DNA from: VXPW01 sp965115815 | GTDB lineage: Bacteria; Pseudomonadota; Alphaproteobacteria; TMED109 | Assembly (NCBI GenBank): GCA_965115815.1 | Contig: OZ220465.1 | Location: forward strand, 2,604,001-2,668,000 | DNA: 64,000 bases | Direction of reading: 5' to 3' | Notes under the pieces: generated by a model | What the model was told of the DNA's origin: nothing | Database searches by the model: none | What the model saw: the letters and a program-made list of their open reading frames with translations, nothing else | Made by a program: the position numbers and the translations under genes | Shown: positions 8,399-17,013 of the stretch, one piece after another | How positions within the stretch are numbered: the stretch's first letter is position 1 | Layout: each line of letters opens with the position of its first letter

Positions 8399-11300
8399 TC
8401 ATGCCTGCGCCTCATCCGTGCGGGCCGACAGGATCTCCGACGCTGGGATGACCACGCCGCCCCTGGCCCGGGCCAGCAGGCTACCGAACGGATCGCGAAT
8501 CCGGATCAGGCGGGGTCTGGCCGTGGCGCAGTCGAAGACGACATAGAGCCAGTAACGGGCCCGCAGGTTGCAGGCGGCCGCCCACTCGTTCTCGCTCACT
8601 TCCACCCCGCCGGACCCGGCGCGCCCCTTGACTTCGATGGCGCGGTCCTCGGCCGCTGCGTTCGCGCCGGCGGGCCGGCGCGAACGCAGGTCGAAACCGG
8701 GCCAGTCGCCCAGACCCTCGCGACGCGCCAGCGCGGGCCGCGAGACATCGCGCACCACAGCGCCGACCGCTTCCTCATGGGCGCGCGCGACCTCCATGGC
8801 CATCGCCTCGACATCCGCGTCGTGCCGGTTCCGTTCCTCCGGATCGTCCGTCGGCAGAACCAGCGCATGGGCAATCATGGCCGTCTCGCCGGGACCGATC
8901 GAGGAAGGCTCTGCCTCCAGCAACGCCAGACCGCGCCGCTTCTCCGCACCCAGGCGCTTCTGTTCCTCCTTCACGATACCGAGCCGTTCCCGGGCATCCG
9001 CATCGCCCCGGCCCACCTCTCTGCTCAACCGCCGGCGCCTCCTCATCAACTCGGCGGCCTTGTGCCCGTAGCCCCGCGAGATCCAGCGACACCGTTCCGC
9101 CAACGATTCCTCGCTGCGCACGCGATGCTCCGCCGCCCTGCGCATCGCTTCCTCCTTCAGCCACACCCCCGCGCTCTCCGTCCACTCGCGCGCCGTCCGG
9201 GCCAGCGGCACGCTGCCGGGTGCGACACCGGTGATTCCTCGCAGCAAAAGCAGATGCTCCGGCGGACAGAGGGAAATCGTGCCGTCGCCTGCCTGCCGCA
9301 GGCCGATCGGAAGAATCTCGACCGTCTCCCGTCCATGCGGGCCACGGCGCACGATCGACACCCGGGCCAAGTGAAAGAAATACGGTTCCTCGGCAAGGGG
9401 ATCGACAAACATCGCACCCCTCCGGGCCTCGCCCGCACAGCGCGTCCGCAACGCTTCCCGGACGCACTCGAACACCGGTTCGCCGGGGTGCATCCAAATG
9501 GCATCGCAACCGTCATCCGGACGCTGGACCGTCAAGCGACCCCGCATGGCCTCGGGGTAGCCGTCCATCGCGGCGCGCACGCCGTCGGCGGCGCGCGGAC
9601 GTTCGGGAACCAGGTCGAAGACGCCGCCCGCGTCCCCCTTGAGCCGCAGGTCGATCAAGGGGGCCGCCATCTCGACGAACCGGCGAAGATGACCCGGGAG
9701 CAGGCGACGATACCGTTCCCGGGCAAGGGCATCGTTGATCTCGGGGAGCTGGGTGCGCACCTCGCTGCCCCTGCAGGGGGCGTGCTCTCGTTTCTCCAGG
9801 GCGGTCACCCGTTCCGACGTCAGCCGCGCATCAAGCGCATTGATGGCGCTGTCCGCGCCGGCTTCGGTCACCGCCTGCTCCAGATAGTCCCTGAGCGGCA
9901 GGTCCTCGAGCAGGCGTCCGACCACGTCGAACACCTTGTCCGAACGGAGTTCCTTGCGAATCGCCTCAAGCTTGTCGAGGAGCACCTTGAGGACCCGCCC
10001 TTCCCGCGTCGCTCCGGCGATCAGATTGACGATCACCACCGGGTCGCGCATCTGTCCGTAGCGGTGAATGCGGCCCATCCGTTGTTCGAGCCGCGCCGGA
10101 TTCCAAGGCATGTCGTAGTTCACCATCAGCCAGCAGAACTGGAGGTTGATGCCCTCGCCGGCGGCATCGGTTGCGACCAGATAGCGGGCGCCTCCCCGAT
10201 CCGTTGGCCGCCGGAACAACTCCACCTGGACCTCGCGCGCGCGGTAGTCGATCCCACCATGGATCAGGGCGACCCGTCCGGCAAAACCGAGCCCTTCCAA
10301 GCGCCGCACCAGGAACTCAGCGGTGTCCCGGTGCTCGGTAAAGACGATCAGCTTCTCCCGGGCAAAGTCTGGATCGCCCATGACGGCACGCAGCCTTTCG
10401 AACTTGGAGTCCTCGCCGGTTTCGGAGAGGCGCCGCGCCCGGGACAGGAGGGCTTCTACCTCCGCCCGCTCCTCCCGCAGCTCCGCAAGGGTCAGCATGG
10501 CGAAACCGCCGAGCACGGTCTCTTCGAAGGTCTCGTGACGCTCCTGACCGCCCTGGTCGTCCGCCTCTTCGTCGGCGGTTCGGATTTCGAAAAAATCCGG
10601 CGTCTTCCCGATCCCCGCCTGGTGCTGTTCGAGTTCGTCGATCCGGCCGGCATCGGCCAGTGCGATGGCCTCGTCCAAGCGATCCAAGCGGCGTTCGAAC
10701 GAGCGCATCAACGCGTACGTCGAACTGGCCAGCCGGCGCTGGAACACGCTCATCGCCAGACGGGCTGCGGAACGGTTCCGGGTGCGCGCCTTGTCGTAGG
10801 TCCGGGATAGGTACCGTGTCGTCTCGTCATAGAGGGCCTGCTCGGCCGGATTCAGCGCGTAGCTGAGCGTGTCGCAGTTCCGTTGCGGATAGAGGGGGCG
10901 GCCGTCGGAGCGGACCATCTCTTCCTTGGTTCGGCGAAGAAAGTGGCGGCGGCGCTCTGCCTCGGGGAAATCCGCGAAGGCGCCGAAGGTCGCGAGTGCA
11001 TCCGGCGCGAGCAGGCGCCACAGACAGTAGTACGGAAAGTCCTTGCCCATGTGCGGCGTCGCGGTCAGCAGCAGGAGGTTCGGCGCCGACCATCCGAGAT
11101 GCCAGCGGGCACCGGTGTCGGACAGGCCGGCCAGCGCTTCGGCCAGGCGGTAGCGGCCCGTCTTGCGGACGGAGCCATCCTGCTCGCGGTCCGCGGCGAG
11201 CTTGTGGGCCTCGTCGAACACGACGACGTCATAGGGCCGCGCACCGCCCGACACGACCGCGTCGCGCAGGCGCCCGAACATGCGCGGCCCGGCAAGCGTA

Positions 11301-11959
11301 TCGACGCTGACGACGACCTGGTCGCTGTCCGGCCCGACGAACGGATTGCCGAAACGGACATCGGCGCCGCGCACGATCCGGAAGAAAAGACGGAACAGCG
11401 TGCGCATCTCGCGCTCCCAATTGCCGACGAGCCCGGCCGGCGGCACCACCAGCACACGGGACACGAGCCGGCGCGCGAGCATTTCCCGAAGATAGAGTCC
11501 CGTCATGATCGTTTTGCCCGCACCGGCATCATCGGCAAGCAGGAATCGGAGCGGCGACTGTCCGACCATGTGCTCGTAGACCGCTATACGCTGGTGCGGC
11601 AAGGGGTCGACCGAAGAGATTTCGCTGGCGAACGCCGGGTTGGAGAGGTGACCGTAGGAGAGCCGGGCGGCCGCGGTGACAGCGGCCACCGCTTTCGGAT
11701 TCGCACCGAAGTCGAGCGGCGGCGAGGCAGCGGCACGAGCGGCCGGCCTTGCTGATGCCCGGACTTCGGTTTCCAGATCGACGATGCCACGCCATGCGAG
11801 ACGCGTGGGCCGGGAGTGGCGGTTCTCCCACCGGTTCACGGTCGCGAACGACACGCCGACCCGCTCCGCCATCTGCATTTGCGTGAACCCCAGTCGTTCC
11901 CGCAAATCCTTGATCCGGCGAGAATAGTCCCTCGGAATGCGGTCCGTCTCCGATTGCAC
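8399..11959 (-). CDS. XRE-HTH / SNF2 helicase with DUF3883-like C-terminus, 1186 aa
   Basis: Domains in order: an XRE-type helix-turn-helix (residues 17-55, with FTQMQMAERVGVS and TVNRWEN); an SNF2/COG0553 helicase core with Walker A DDAGAGKT (143-150), DEAH (249-252) and a second RecA domain with ATDAAGEGINLQ and RMGRIHRYGQ; a charged coiled linker; and a C-terminal DUF3883-like segment (AIEVKGRAG, NEWAAACNL). I chose GTG 11959, preceded by GAGGGCAGG, because an ATG at 12016 lies inside the likely promoter. It is the first gene of the operon, so the HTH could autoregulate the locus. Similar helicases occur in BREX type 3 (BrxHII) and DISARM (DrmD). Confidence 0.88.
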   Translation of the reverse strand: MQSETDRIPRDYSRRIKDLRERLGFTQMQMAERVGVSFATVNRWENRHSRPTRLAWRGIVDLETEVRASARPAARAAASPPLDFGANPKAVAAVTAAARLSYGHLSNPAFASEISSVDPLPHQRIAVYEHMVGQSPLRFLLADDAGAGKTIMTGLYLREMLARRLVSRVLVVPPAGLVGNWEREMRTLFRLFFRIVRGADVRFGNPFVGPDSDQVVVSVDTLAGPRMFGRLRDAVVSGGARPYDVVVFDEAHKLAADREQDGSVRKTGRYRLAEALAGLSDTGARWHLGWSAPNLLLLTATPHMGKDFPYYCLWRLLAPDALATFGAFADFPEAERRRHFLRRTKEEMVRSDGRPLYPQRNCDTLSYALNPAEQALYDETTRYLSRTYDKARTRNRSAARLAMSVFQRRLASSTYALMRSFERRLDRLDEAIALADAGRIDELEQHQAGIGKTPDFFEIRTADEEADDQGGQERHETFEETVLGGFAMLTLAELREERAEVEALLSRARRLSETGEDSKFERLRAVMGDPDFAREKLIVFTEHRDTAEFLVRRLEGLGFAGRVALIHGGIDYRAREVQVELFRRPTDRGGARYLVATDAAGEGINLQFCWLMVNYDMPWNPARLEQRMGRIHRYGQMRDPVVIVNLIAGATREGRVLKVLLDKLEAIRKELRSDKVFDVVGRLLEDLPLRDYLEQAVTEAGADSAINALDARLTSERVTALEKREHAPCRGSEVRTQLPEINDALARERYRRLLPGHLRRFVEMAAPLIDLRLKGDAGGVFDLVPERPRAADGVRAAMDGYPEAMRGRLTVQRPDDGCDAIWMHPGEPVFECVREALRTRCAGEARRGAMFVDPLAEEPYFFHLARVSIVRRGPHGRETVEILPIGLRQAGDGTISLCPPEHLLLLRGITGVAPGSVPLARTAREWTESAGVWLKEEAMRRAAEHRVRSEESLAERCRWISRGYGHKAAELMRRRRRLSREVGRGDADARERLGIVKEEQKRLGAEKRRGLALLEAEPSSIGPGETAMIAHALVLPTDDPEERNRHDADVEAMAMEVARAHEEAVGAVVRDVSRPALARREGLGDWPGFDLRSRRPAGANAAAEDRAIEVKGRAGSGGVEVSENEWAAACNLRARYWLYVVFDCATARPRLIRIRDPFGSLLARARGGVVIPASEILSARTDEAQA

Positions 11960-11974
11960 GGCCTGCCCTCGACC

Positions 11975-12045
11975 TCGGTGAGTGCATAGCCTACACGACG
12001 TACCGTCATATAGCAAGTGTCATAGCGCGCTTGTTATGTCGCGGA
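11975..12045 (-). promoter_or_regulatory. candidate promoter/operator of the defence operon
   Basis: Reading the minus strand, TTGCTA and TAGGCT are separated by 17 bp just upstream of the GTG start at 11959. Immediately upstream, ATAACAAG and CTTGCTAT form an imperfect inverted repeat that overlaps the candidate -35. This would suit autoregulation by the HTH of the first gene. The match is modest and the region was judged by eye only. Confidence 0.35.
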
Positions 12046-12416
12046 CCCGGCCGAAGCCGAGCGGGCGCAATCTTCCGTACGGCGGCGACGATCCCGTACC
12101 AAGCATCCCGCCCCGAGGGGATCCGCGGTCGTGGGCCCGGAATCCGCCTGATTCGCAGTCGTGTGTTGCGGGCAGGAACCCCGAAACCCTGCAAGTATCG
12201 AGGAGCCTGATGGAGACTGCGCACAGGCAGGGATGGAACGTTCTCGAGGCACACACTTCGGAGCGGAACCGGAACAGCCGATCCTTCGCCTGATCGATTC
12301 TTGAGGGATCTCCGCTCCTGAATCGATCCCTTCCCACCGACTTCCGGCGACCTGCCCGCAACCCGGAAGGCCGGCTTCGAAAACGCGTGCCGGTTGCCGG
12401 ATCGGTTCCCTCGACC
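12046..12416. other. intergenic stretch with no supported gene
   Basis: About 370 bp between the defence operon and the small-gene cluster. Open frames here overlap one another on both strands and show no recognisable protein, RNA gene or repeat. Confidence 0.5.
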
Positions 12417-12803
12417 CTACCGTTCGCCTTCTACCGGACCATGCAGCCATCCACGGACTTGTGCGCACTCCCGCAATCGCTTGGCCTTGCCTTCTCTTCT
12501 CGCCTTCGACAACCCTGAAAAATCGATCGTCCTACGCGACGGCGCACACCGCAGCGGATTTTCCGCTACATGCAAGTCGAGCTTTCTGCATTCGAACACC
12601 GTGACCGCCAGCACCCCGACAGACCGTCGGTTGCGCAACCTCGTGTAATGGGCAAAGGTTTCCTCAGGAGGCACTCTATCCCCGTCGTCCACGGACAGCT
12701 TGTCCCGGTCTTTCCTTGTCGGCCCGAACGCCTGGGACGGGATGCGACATCGTTCGACAAAATTCGGATGGACCTGTCTCAACAGCAGTCTTCCGGACCT
12801 CAT
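12417..12803 (-). CDS. conserved hypothetical protein, 128 aa
   Basis: Its ATG overlaps the stop of the upstream gene by 4 bp, so the two form an operon. The protein reads like a small soluble family I have seen as an uncharacterised ORF: an N-terminal block HPNFVERCR, a central KLSVDDGDRVPPEE, then VTVFECRKL, and a basic C-terminus IDFSGLSKARR with GKAKRLRE. No catalytic motif, signal peptide or membrane segment is visible. No function can be assigned. It sits with two other small unknown genes next to a defence operon, so a defence or toxin-antitoxin role is possible but unsupported. Confidence 0.6.
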   Translation of the reverse strand: MRSGRLLLRQVHPNFVERCRIPSQAFGPTRKDRDKLSVDDGDRVPPEETFAHYTRLRNRRSVGVLAVTVFECRKLDLHVAENPLRCAPSRRTIDFSGLSKARREGKAKRLRECAQVRGWLHGPVEGER

Positions 12804-13288
12804 TCGCCCGCCTCGAGTCGCGCCGCAATCCAGGCCCAGTCACCGTCGGAATCGATGTCCAGGTCATGTTCGTGTTCCACATTGGTATTCACATGCAGCT
12901 CGTGCCAATATCCTTGATGTGTGTTCAGATTGATTTCCAGCGTAATTTCCCTTCGCTTCATATCCCATTCAGCTTGTATATTTCCTTTCTCCGTGGGATA
13001 CAAGCATGGAATAGGTGCCGTGCTTCGGTAATGTCGGGCAAACATGGACGCCAGCCAGAAAACACCTTGAACGGGAGGCGCCAATCCGTTGCCATCCAGC
13101 CAACCATACTCCATATACAGCATTTTCTCCAAATGCGATTCAATTTCTTTAATTTCATTTGCAGGAATAAAATCATTGGAGAAACGAAGGAAAAACCTGC
13201 TTCGGTTGCTCCCGATCTCAAAATGACCCCCTGGCCGGATGTGGTCAAAACACGACACGGATTCGGACCGGAGTGAGCGAGCGATCAT
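12800..13288 (-). CDS. hypothetical protein, 162 aa, AT-richer than surroundings
   Basis: It encodes an acidic protein with aromatic-rich segments (LYMEYGWLDGNG, VFWLASMFARHY) and a C-terminal beta-rich part (REITLEINLN, HELHVNTNVEHEH). It ends in an acidic run (DLDIDSDGDW). The local base composition is clearly lower in GC than the flanks, and codon use differs from the core genes, suggesting recent transfer. The downstream gene overlaps its stop by 4 bp. I do not recognise the family. The exact start is uncertain: ATG 13288 gives the longest form, but later starts are possible. Confidence 0.6.
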   Translation of the reverse strand: MIARSLRSESVSCFDHIRPGGHFEIGSNRSRFFLRFSNDFIPANEIKEIESHLEKMLYMEYGWLDGNGLAPPVQGVFWLASMFARHYRSTAPIPCLYPTEKGNIQAEWDMKRREITLEINLNTHQGYWHELHVNTNVEHEHDLDIDSDGDWAWIAARLEAGE

Positions 13289-13422
13289 AGTTTGAGCGGA
13301 CCCGTATTCTTCCTTGAAGGAAAGGCAGTTTGAAAAAGATTCGATCTATCATGGTCAAGAAGAATACGTCCGGAATCCGAATTGCATTCGCAAGCCGCCA
13401 TGGGGAGAAATTGCGTCGGGGA

Positions 13423-13693
13423 TCATTCAGATGGATCCGATTTCTTGCGATCATCGGGGGTCGCGATGGGGAGCGATCCCTGGCTCGTAATACTGTACAG
13501 TGGATTGTTGTCCTTACCCCACCGGTCGACGAACCGGGCGACCTCCAGAACCGTTGTGCGCATGGTCAAAGTCGTGTCGTCTTCAAGTGTGATATAGGTA
13601 AAACGGCTCCACGGCCTCGATCACTTTCACGACCACAGCTTCGGCAAGCCGAGCAGGGTCTTCCGGATCCTTCAACATACGCTTGACTATCAT
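13423..13693 (-). pseudogene. small hypothetical gene broken by a 1-bp frameshift
   Basis: An ATG at 13693 has a good ribosome site (AGGAG, 8 nt spacing) and opens MIVKRMLKDPEDPA, continuing to VIEAVEPF. There, a run of four A on the plus strand (13600-13603) shifts the frame and a stop follows at 13583. Dropping one base gives a smooth continuation (TYITLEDDTTLTMRTTVL ... RFVDRWG) to a stop at 13423, for about 89 residues. Either the gene is a frameshift pseudogene or the homopolymer was misread. It lies just upstream of, and in the same direction as, the two hypothetical genes. Function is unknown. Confidence 0.55.
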
Positions 13694-14287
13694 CAGGAAG
13701 CTCCTGCGCGAATAGGAAACCGGAATATGGTGCCGTAGCGGCGCGTGCGCCACCGTTCCCGAGAAAACCTCGCCCGAACCGTCGATCCGCCGCCGCATCC
13801 CGGCCTGCGGCTGCCGGACCTGCATCAACCGCGCAGGTGGATCCAGGGACGGGGAACCGGAACCTGAAAAGCCGATCCAAGGCAGGGCTTCTCTACCCTC
13901 AGGAAGGCCGTCGAGTCGAGCAGGCAATCACGATCAATCCGTGACCACCCGACCCCTCTTCGCCATGGCGCTGCTCGGACGGGAACCGCCCGAACCGCCC
14001 GCCGAGGTACGGTTCTGCGGAACCGACATCATGACGCTCGATGACTTCGCCCGTGATCACGAGCTCAAGTGCAGGCCGGCCGTCCCGGAACGGCCGTGCG
14101 GACCATGGCGTTCCTCGGCGGCCCCTCGACGACGAGCCGATTGGTGGGAACCTTGGCTCCCCGGCGGCTTTGGTTCGGTGCCCTTCCACGGCTCCGGCGG
14201 AAGCCTGATGGTCCGAATCAATGCTGCCGTCATCGGGAGACCCATCCTCTGCGGCAGGATTCATTCCGCCATCCGTTCGTCCAAGGC
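13694..14287. other. intergenic region, nothing recognisable
   Basis: About 590 bp between the small-gene cluster and the IS630-family element. Overlapping open frames on both strands carry no recognisable domain and none has a convincing ribosome site. Confidence 0.45.
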
Positions 14288-14290
14288 CTA

Positions 14291-15676
14291 GTAGTACGGA
14301 ATCATTGGATTGCTGGGTATAGGGACTTCAGTTTCACCCGGGCGTCTGCCGTCGTGAACCGCCAGTCGACGGTACCGCCGGCCGCGTTGCGGCGCTTGAC
14401 CCACGCCGCGGTCTCCCGCAGCAGGGTGGTGCGATCAGGAATGCGCCGGCGAAGACACGGTCGCGACAACGCACCGATTTCGATCTCGGCCATGTTGAGC
14501 CAGCTTCCGTGCTTCGGCGTGTACCGAAACTCGAACCGCTTTCGCACCCGCATGGCCTCCCGGGGTGCAAAGGCTTCATACAACGATGCGGGGCCGTGTG
14601 TGTTCAGGTTGTCCATGACCCGTACGATCTTCTTGCCGGGGATGGGATCATCCGCGAGTTCCCGGAGGAACTGCGCCCAGTCCCGCGCCGTGCGCCGATC
14701 GGTGACGTTCACCGTACGCCAGTTGTCGTTGGGCGCGAACGCCAGGAAGAGGTTGGCCGTGCCGTTTCGCTCGTATTCGTAGTCGACGATTTCCGGCTGC
14801 CCGGGCCGCACGGGGCGGGGAAGGCGGGTTTCCTTCGTCTGCTGCCGACGGGTCTCATCCATGCAGACCAAGACCTCGTTTTCGGCAAAATCCCGCTGGT
14901 ACGTGTCCAGTACCTCCTCCATCGCCGCTACGAACGGCGCGTTGCGGCTCGGGGGAATGCACCCGTACGGCTTCAGCCAAGGCTGGATCTCCTTTTTTTC
15001 AGAGTCTTCCGTACCGTTTCCTTCGAGATGCTCTCGACGATCTCCATCTCCATCAGACGACCAGCCAGCAGCTTCAGTGTCCAGCGGACACAGCCCTCGG
15101 GCGGGGAAGAACAGGCCAAAGCCACCAGCTTCGCCTCCTTCGCCCCGTCCAGAAGTTTCGGTCGGCGGTTCTCCTGCTCCCGGCGGCGGAGGGCGGTCTC
15201 CAGATCCTCCGGAACACAGCGCTTGCGCAGGCGTTCGACCGTCGAGGCGCCGATGCCCAGGCCGCGCGCGATGTCGACATCCCGGAGTTTGCCGCCGTCG
15301 CGCCCTTCGTCCGCCATCAGGAGAATCTGCGCCCGACGACGACGCCAGGCGGCTCCGGTACCGTCGACGATCGCCTGGAGTTCCCGGCGCTCCGGCGCCG
15401 AAAGGCGCACTCGATCGAGCTTCCTGCCCTGAGGGTTGGCCATGATCCACTCCGATCCCCGCACCGAACCCCTGCAGGCAGGCTCGGTTCCCGGAAACCG
15501 GATCCGTCCGATCCCCAAGAGAGCGTGAGCGCCTGCACGTTCGGCATCGGGTCTGTGGGGATGAACAAAAGAGCGCCGTACCGATCGGGCACCCACGCGT
15601 GCCGACACGCACCGACACGGGGCCGACACGGAAATCTTGCCAGAATACTATCGTCAGTTCAACGTTTCCGTACTAC
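14291..15676 (-). mobile_element. IS630-family insertion sequence, copy 1 (most intact)
   Basis: The 1386-bp element begins GTAGTACGGAA and ends with the inverse, TTCCGTACTAC, flanked by TA duplications at 14289-14290 and 15677-15678. The target was CTAG. Next to the transposase 5' end lie three spaced GTGTCGG repeats (about 15603-15630), absent at the other end. TA duplication with a DDE transposase in two overlapping frames marks the IS630/Tc1 superfamily. The right end lies on the stop codon of the RTX gene, which is preserved because the target TA is part of TAG. Confidence 0.92.
14302..15443 (-). CDS. IS630-family transposase, orfA/orfB joined by -1 frameshift
   Basis: orfA runs from ATG 15443 to a stop at 14973 (156 aa). 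It carries the N-terminal HTH (DVDIARGLGIGASTVERLRK). Near its end a run of seven A (minus strand, 14993-14999) followed by G allows a -1 slip into orfB. The fused product is about 380 aa. orfB holds the DDE triad: LVCMDET, VRVMDNLNTH and GSWLNMAEIE. Of the copies in this window, only this one keeps both frames and the slippery run undamaged, so it is the candidate active source. Confidence 0.85.
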
Positions 15677-16899
15677 TAGCCGCCCGTGAAGTCGAAGTCC
15701 GCTTCGGACAGGGCAAAAGCATTGACGTTTTCCAGCGTTACGGACCAGCCGCTGCCGGGTCCGGTAGTAATCACGGCATCGCCGGCCGCGTTGTTCTCGA
15801 TGGTCAAGTCCTCGTAGGTCTTGTATGTGAACACGAGCGTGTCGTTTTCTTCCTCCGTGGTACGGAAGGTACGGAACCTAACGGGATTCCCGCCCGCGCC
15901 CGCGCCCGCGCCGTCAGCGGGGGTATAGGAAAGTCGGAAGTCCTTGATCGTGTCGTGGCCCGTGTCCCTCTCTTTGTCGAAAACGAAGCGATCCTGTCCG
16001 CGGCCGCCCCGCAGCACGTCGTTGCCGCCGCCGCCGTACATTTCGTCGTCGCCGCCGCCGCCGTTCAGGTAGTCGTCGCCGCCGCCGCCGTTCAGGTAGT
16101 CGTCGCCGGCGCCCCCGTACAGCCAGTCGTTGCCGGATGGGTAGCCGGGGCCAAGTATGTGGAGATAGTCGCCGTAGAGAACGTCGTTGCCGTCGCGCCC
16201 GTACAGCCTGTCGTCGCCGCCGCCGCCGTTCAGGTAGTCGTCGCCGTCTTCGCCGAACAGCCGGTCGTTGCCGCTGGAGCCGTACAGGGTGTCGTCGCCG
16301 CGGCCGCCGTACAGCCGGTCGTTGCCGGCGCTGCCTTGCAGGGTGTCGTCGCCGGCGCCCCCGTACAGCCAGTCGTTGCCGGCGCCCCCGTGCAGGTAGT
16401 CGTCGCCGGCGCCCCCGTACAGCCAGTCGGTGCCGCTGGCGCCGTACAAGGCGTCGTCGCCCAGCCCGCCGGACAGCCGGTCGTTGTCGTTGTTCGCGCC
16501 CAGCTGCTCGCCGTTGTTCGCGCCCCGCCCGCCGTACAGCCGGTCGTCGCCGGCCCCGCCGCGCAGCCAGTCGTCGCCGCGCCCGCCGTACAGCCGGTCG
16601 TTGCCGTTGGCGCCGTACAGGTGGTCGCGGCCGTCGCCGCCGTACAGGTGGTCGTCGCCCGCGCCGCCGAACAGGAAGTCGGGCCATTTGAAGCCATCCC
16701 AATCGTCGATGGTCTTCCCGCCATACAGGTGGTCGTCGCCGTCGCCGCCGAACAGGAAGTCAATTCCGTGGTCGCCGTACAGGTGGTCGTCGCCGTCGCC
16801 GCCTTCCAGCCGGTCGTCGCCGTCGCCGCCACGCAGGTAGTCGTCGCCGCGCCCGCCGGACAGGGAGTCGTCGCCCTTGGTCCCTCGGTAAACAGCCAT
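15676..16899 (-). CDS. RTX calcium-binding repeat protein, 407 aa
   Basis: The start ATG 16899 has GGAGG 8 nt upstream. From about residue 8 to 310 the protein is almost entirely RTX nonapeptides (GGxGxDxLx; for example GGDGDDRLE, GGAGDDYLH), which bind Ca2+ in parallel beta-rolls. The last 100 residues lack repeats and contain VTLENVNAFALSEADF with a short hydrophobic-acidic end, like Type I (T1SS) secretion signals. There is no N-terminal signal peptide. No enzymatic domain is present. The stop TAG overlaps the target duplication of IS630 copy 1, and IS630 copy 2 sits 115 bp upstream of the start, so native promoter sequence may be lost. Confidence 0.88.
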   Translation of the reverse strand: MAVYRGTKGDDSLSGGRGDDYLRGGDGDDRLEGGDGDDHLYGDHGIDFLFGGDGDDHLYGGKTIDDWDGFKWPDFLFGGAGDDHLYGGDGRDHLYGANGNDRLYGGRGDDWLRGGAGDDRLYGGRGANNGEQLGANNDNDRLSGGLGDDALYGASGTDWLYGGAGDDYLHGGAGNDWLYGGAGDDTLQGSAGNDRLYGGRGDDTLYGSSGNDRLFGEDGDDYLNGGGGDDRLYGRDGNDVLYGDYLHILGPGYPSGNDWLYGGAGDDYLNGGGGDDYLNGGGGDDEMYGGGGNDVLRGGRGQDRFVFDKERDTGHDTIKDFRLSYTPADGAGAGAGGNPVRFRTFRTTEEENDTLVFTYKTYEDLTIENNAAGDAVITTGPGSGWSVTLENVNAFALSEADFDFTGG

Positions 16900-17013
16900 G
16901 ATCCGATCCTCCATGCAGGTTTGCCGGCCCGCAGCGTAGCACACGGCCGGAATCCGGCCCTTCGGCCCGCCGCGCACAGCGGCCCCACAGCGCGCGAAAC
17001 GGCCCCGGCCCTA

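Noticed and set aside
4751..10810. 2019-codon open frame on the plus strand, antisense to the methylase and helicase
   Set aside because: No recognisable domains, and it mirrors two clear genes on the other strand. Long antisense frames are expected at this GC content.
13899..14291. Opposed ORFs on both strands between the small-gene cluster and IS630 copy 1
   Set aside because: Neither has a ribosome site or recognisable protein features; treated as non-coding.
15990..16870. Regular short repeats resembling a CRISPR or satellite array
   Set aside because: They are in frame and encode RTX nonapeptides; there are no constant repeats with unique spacers.
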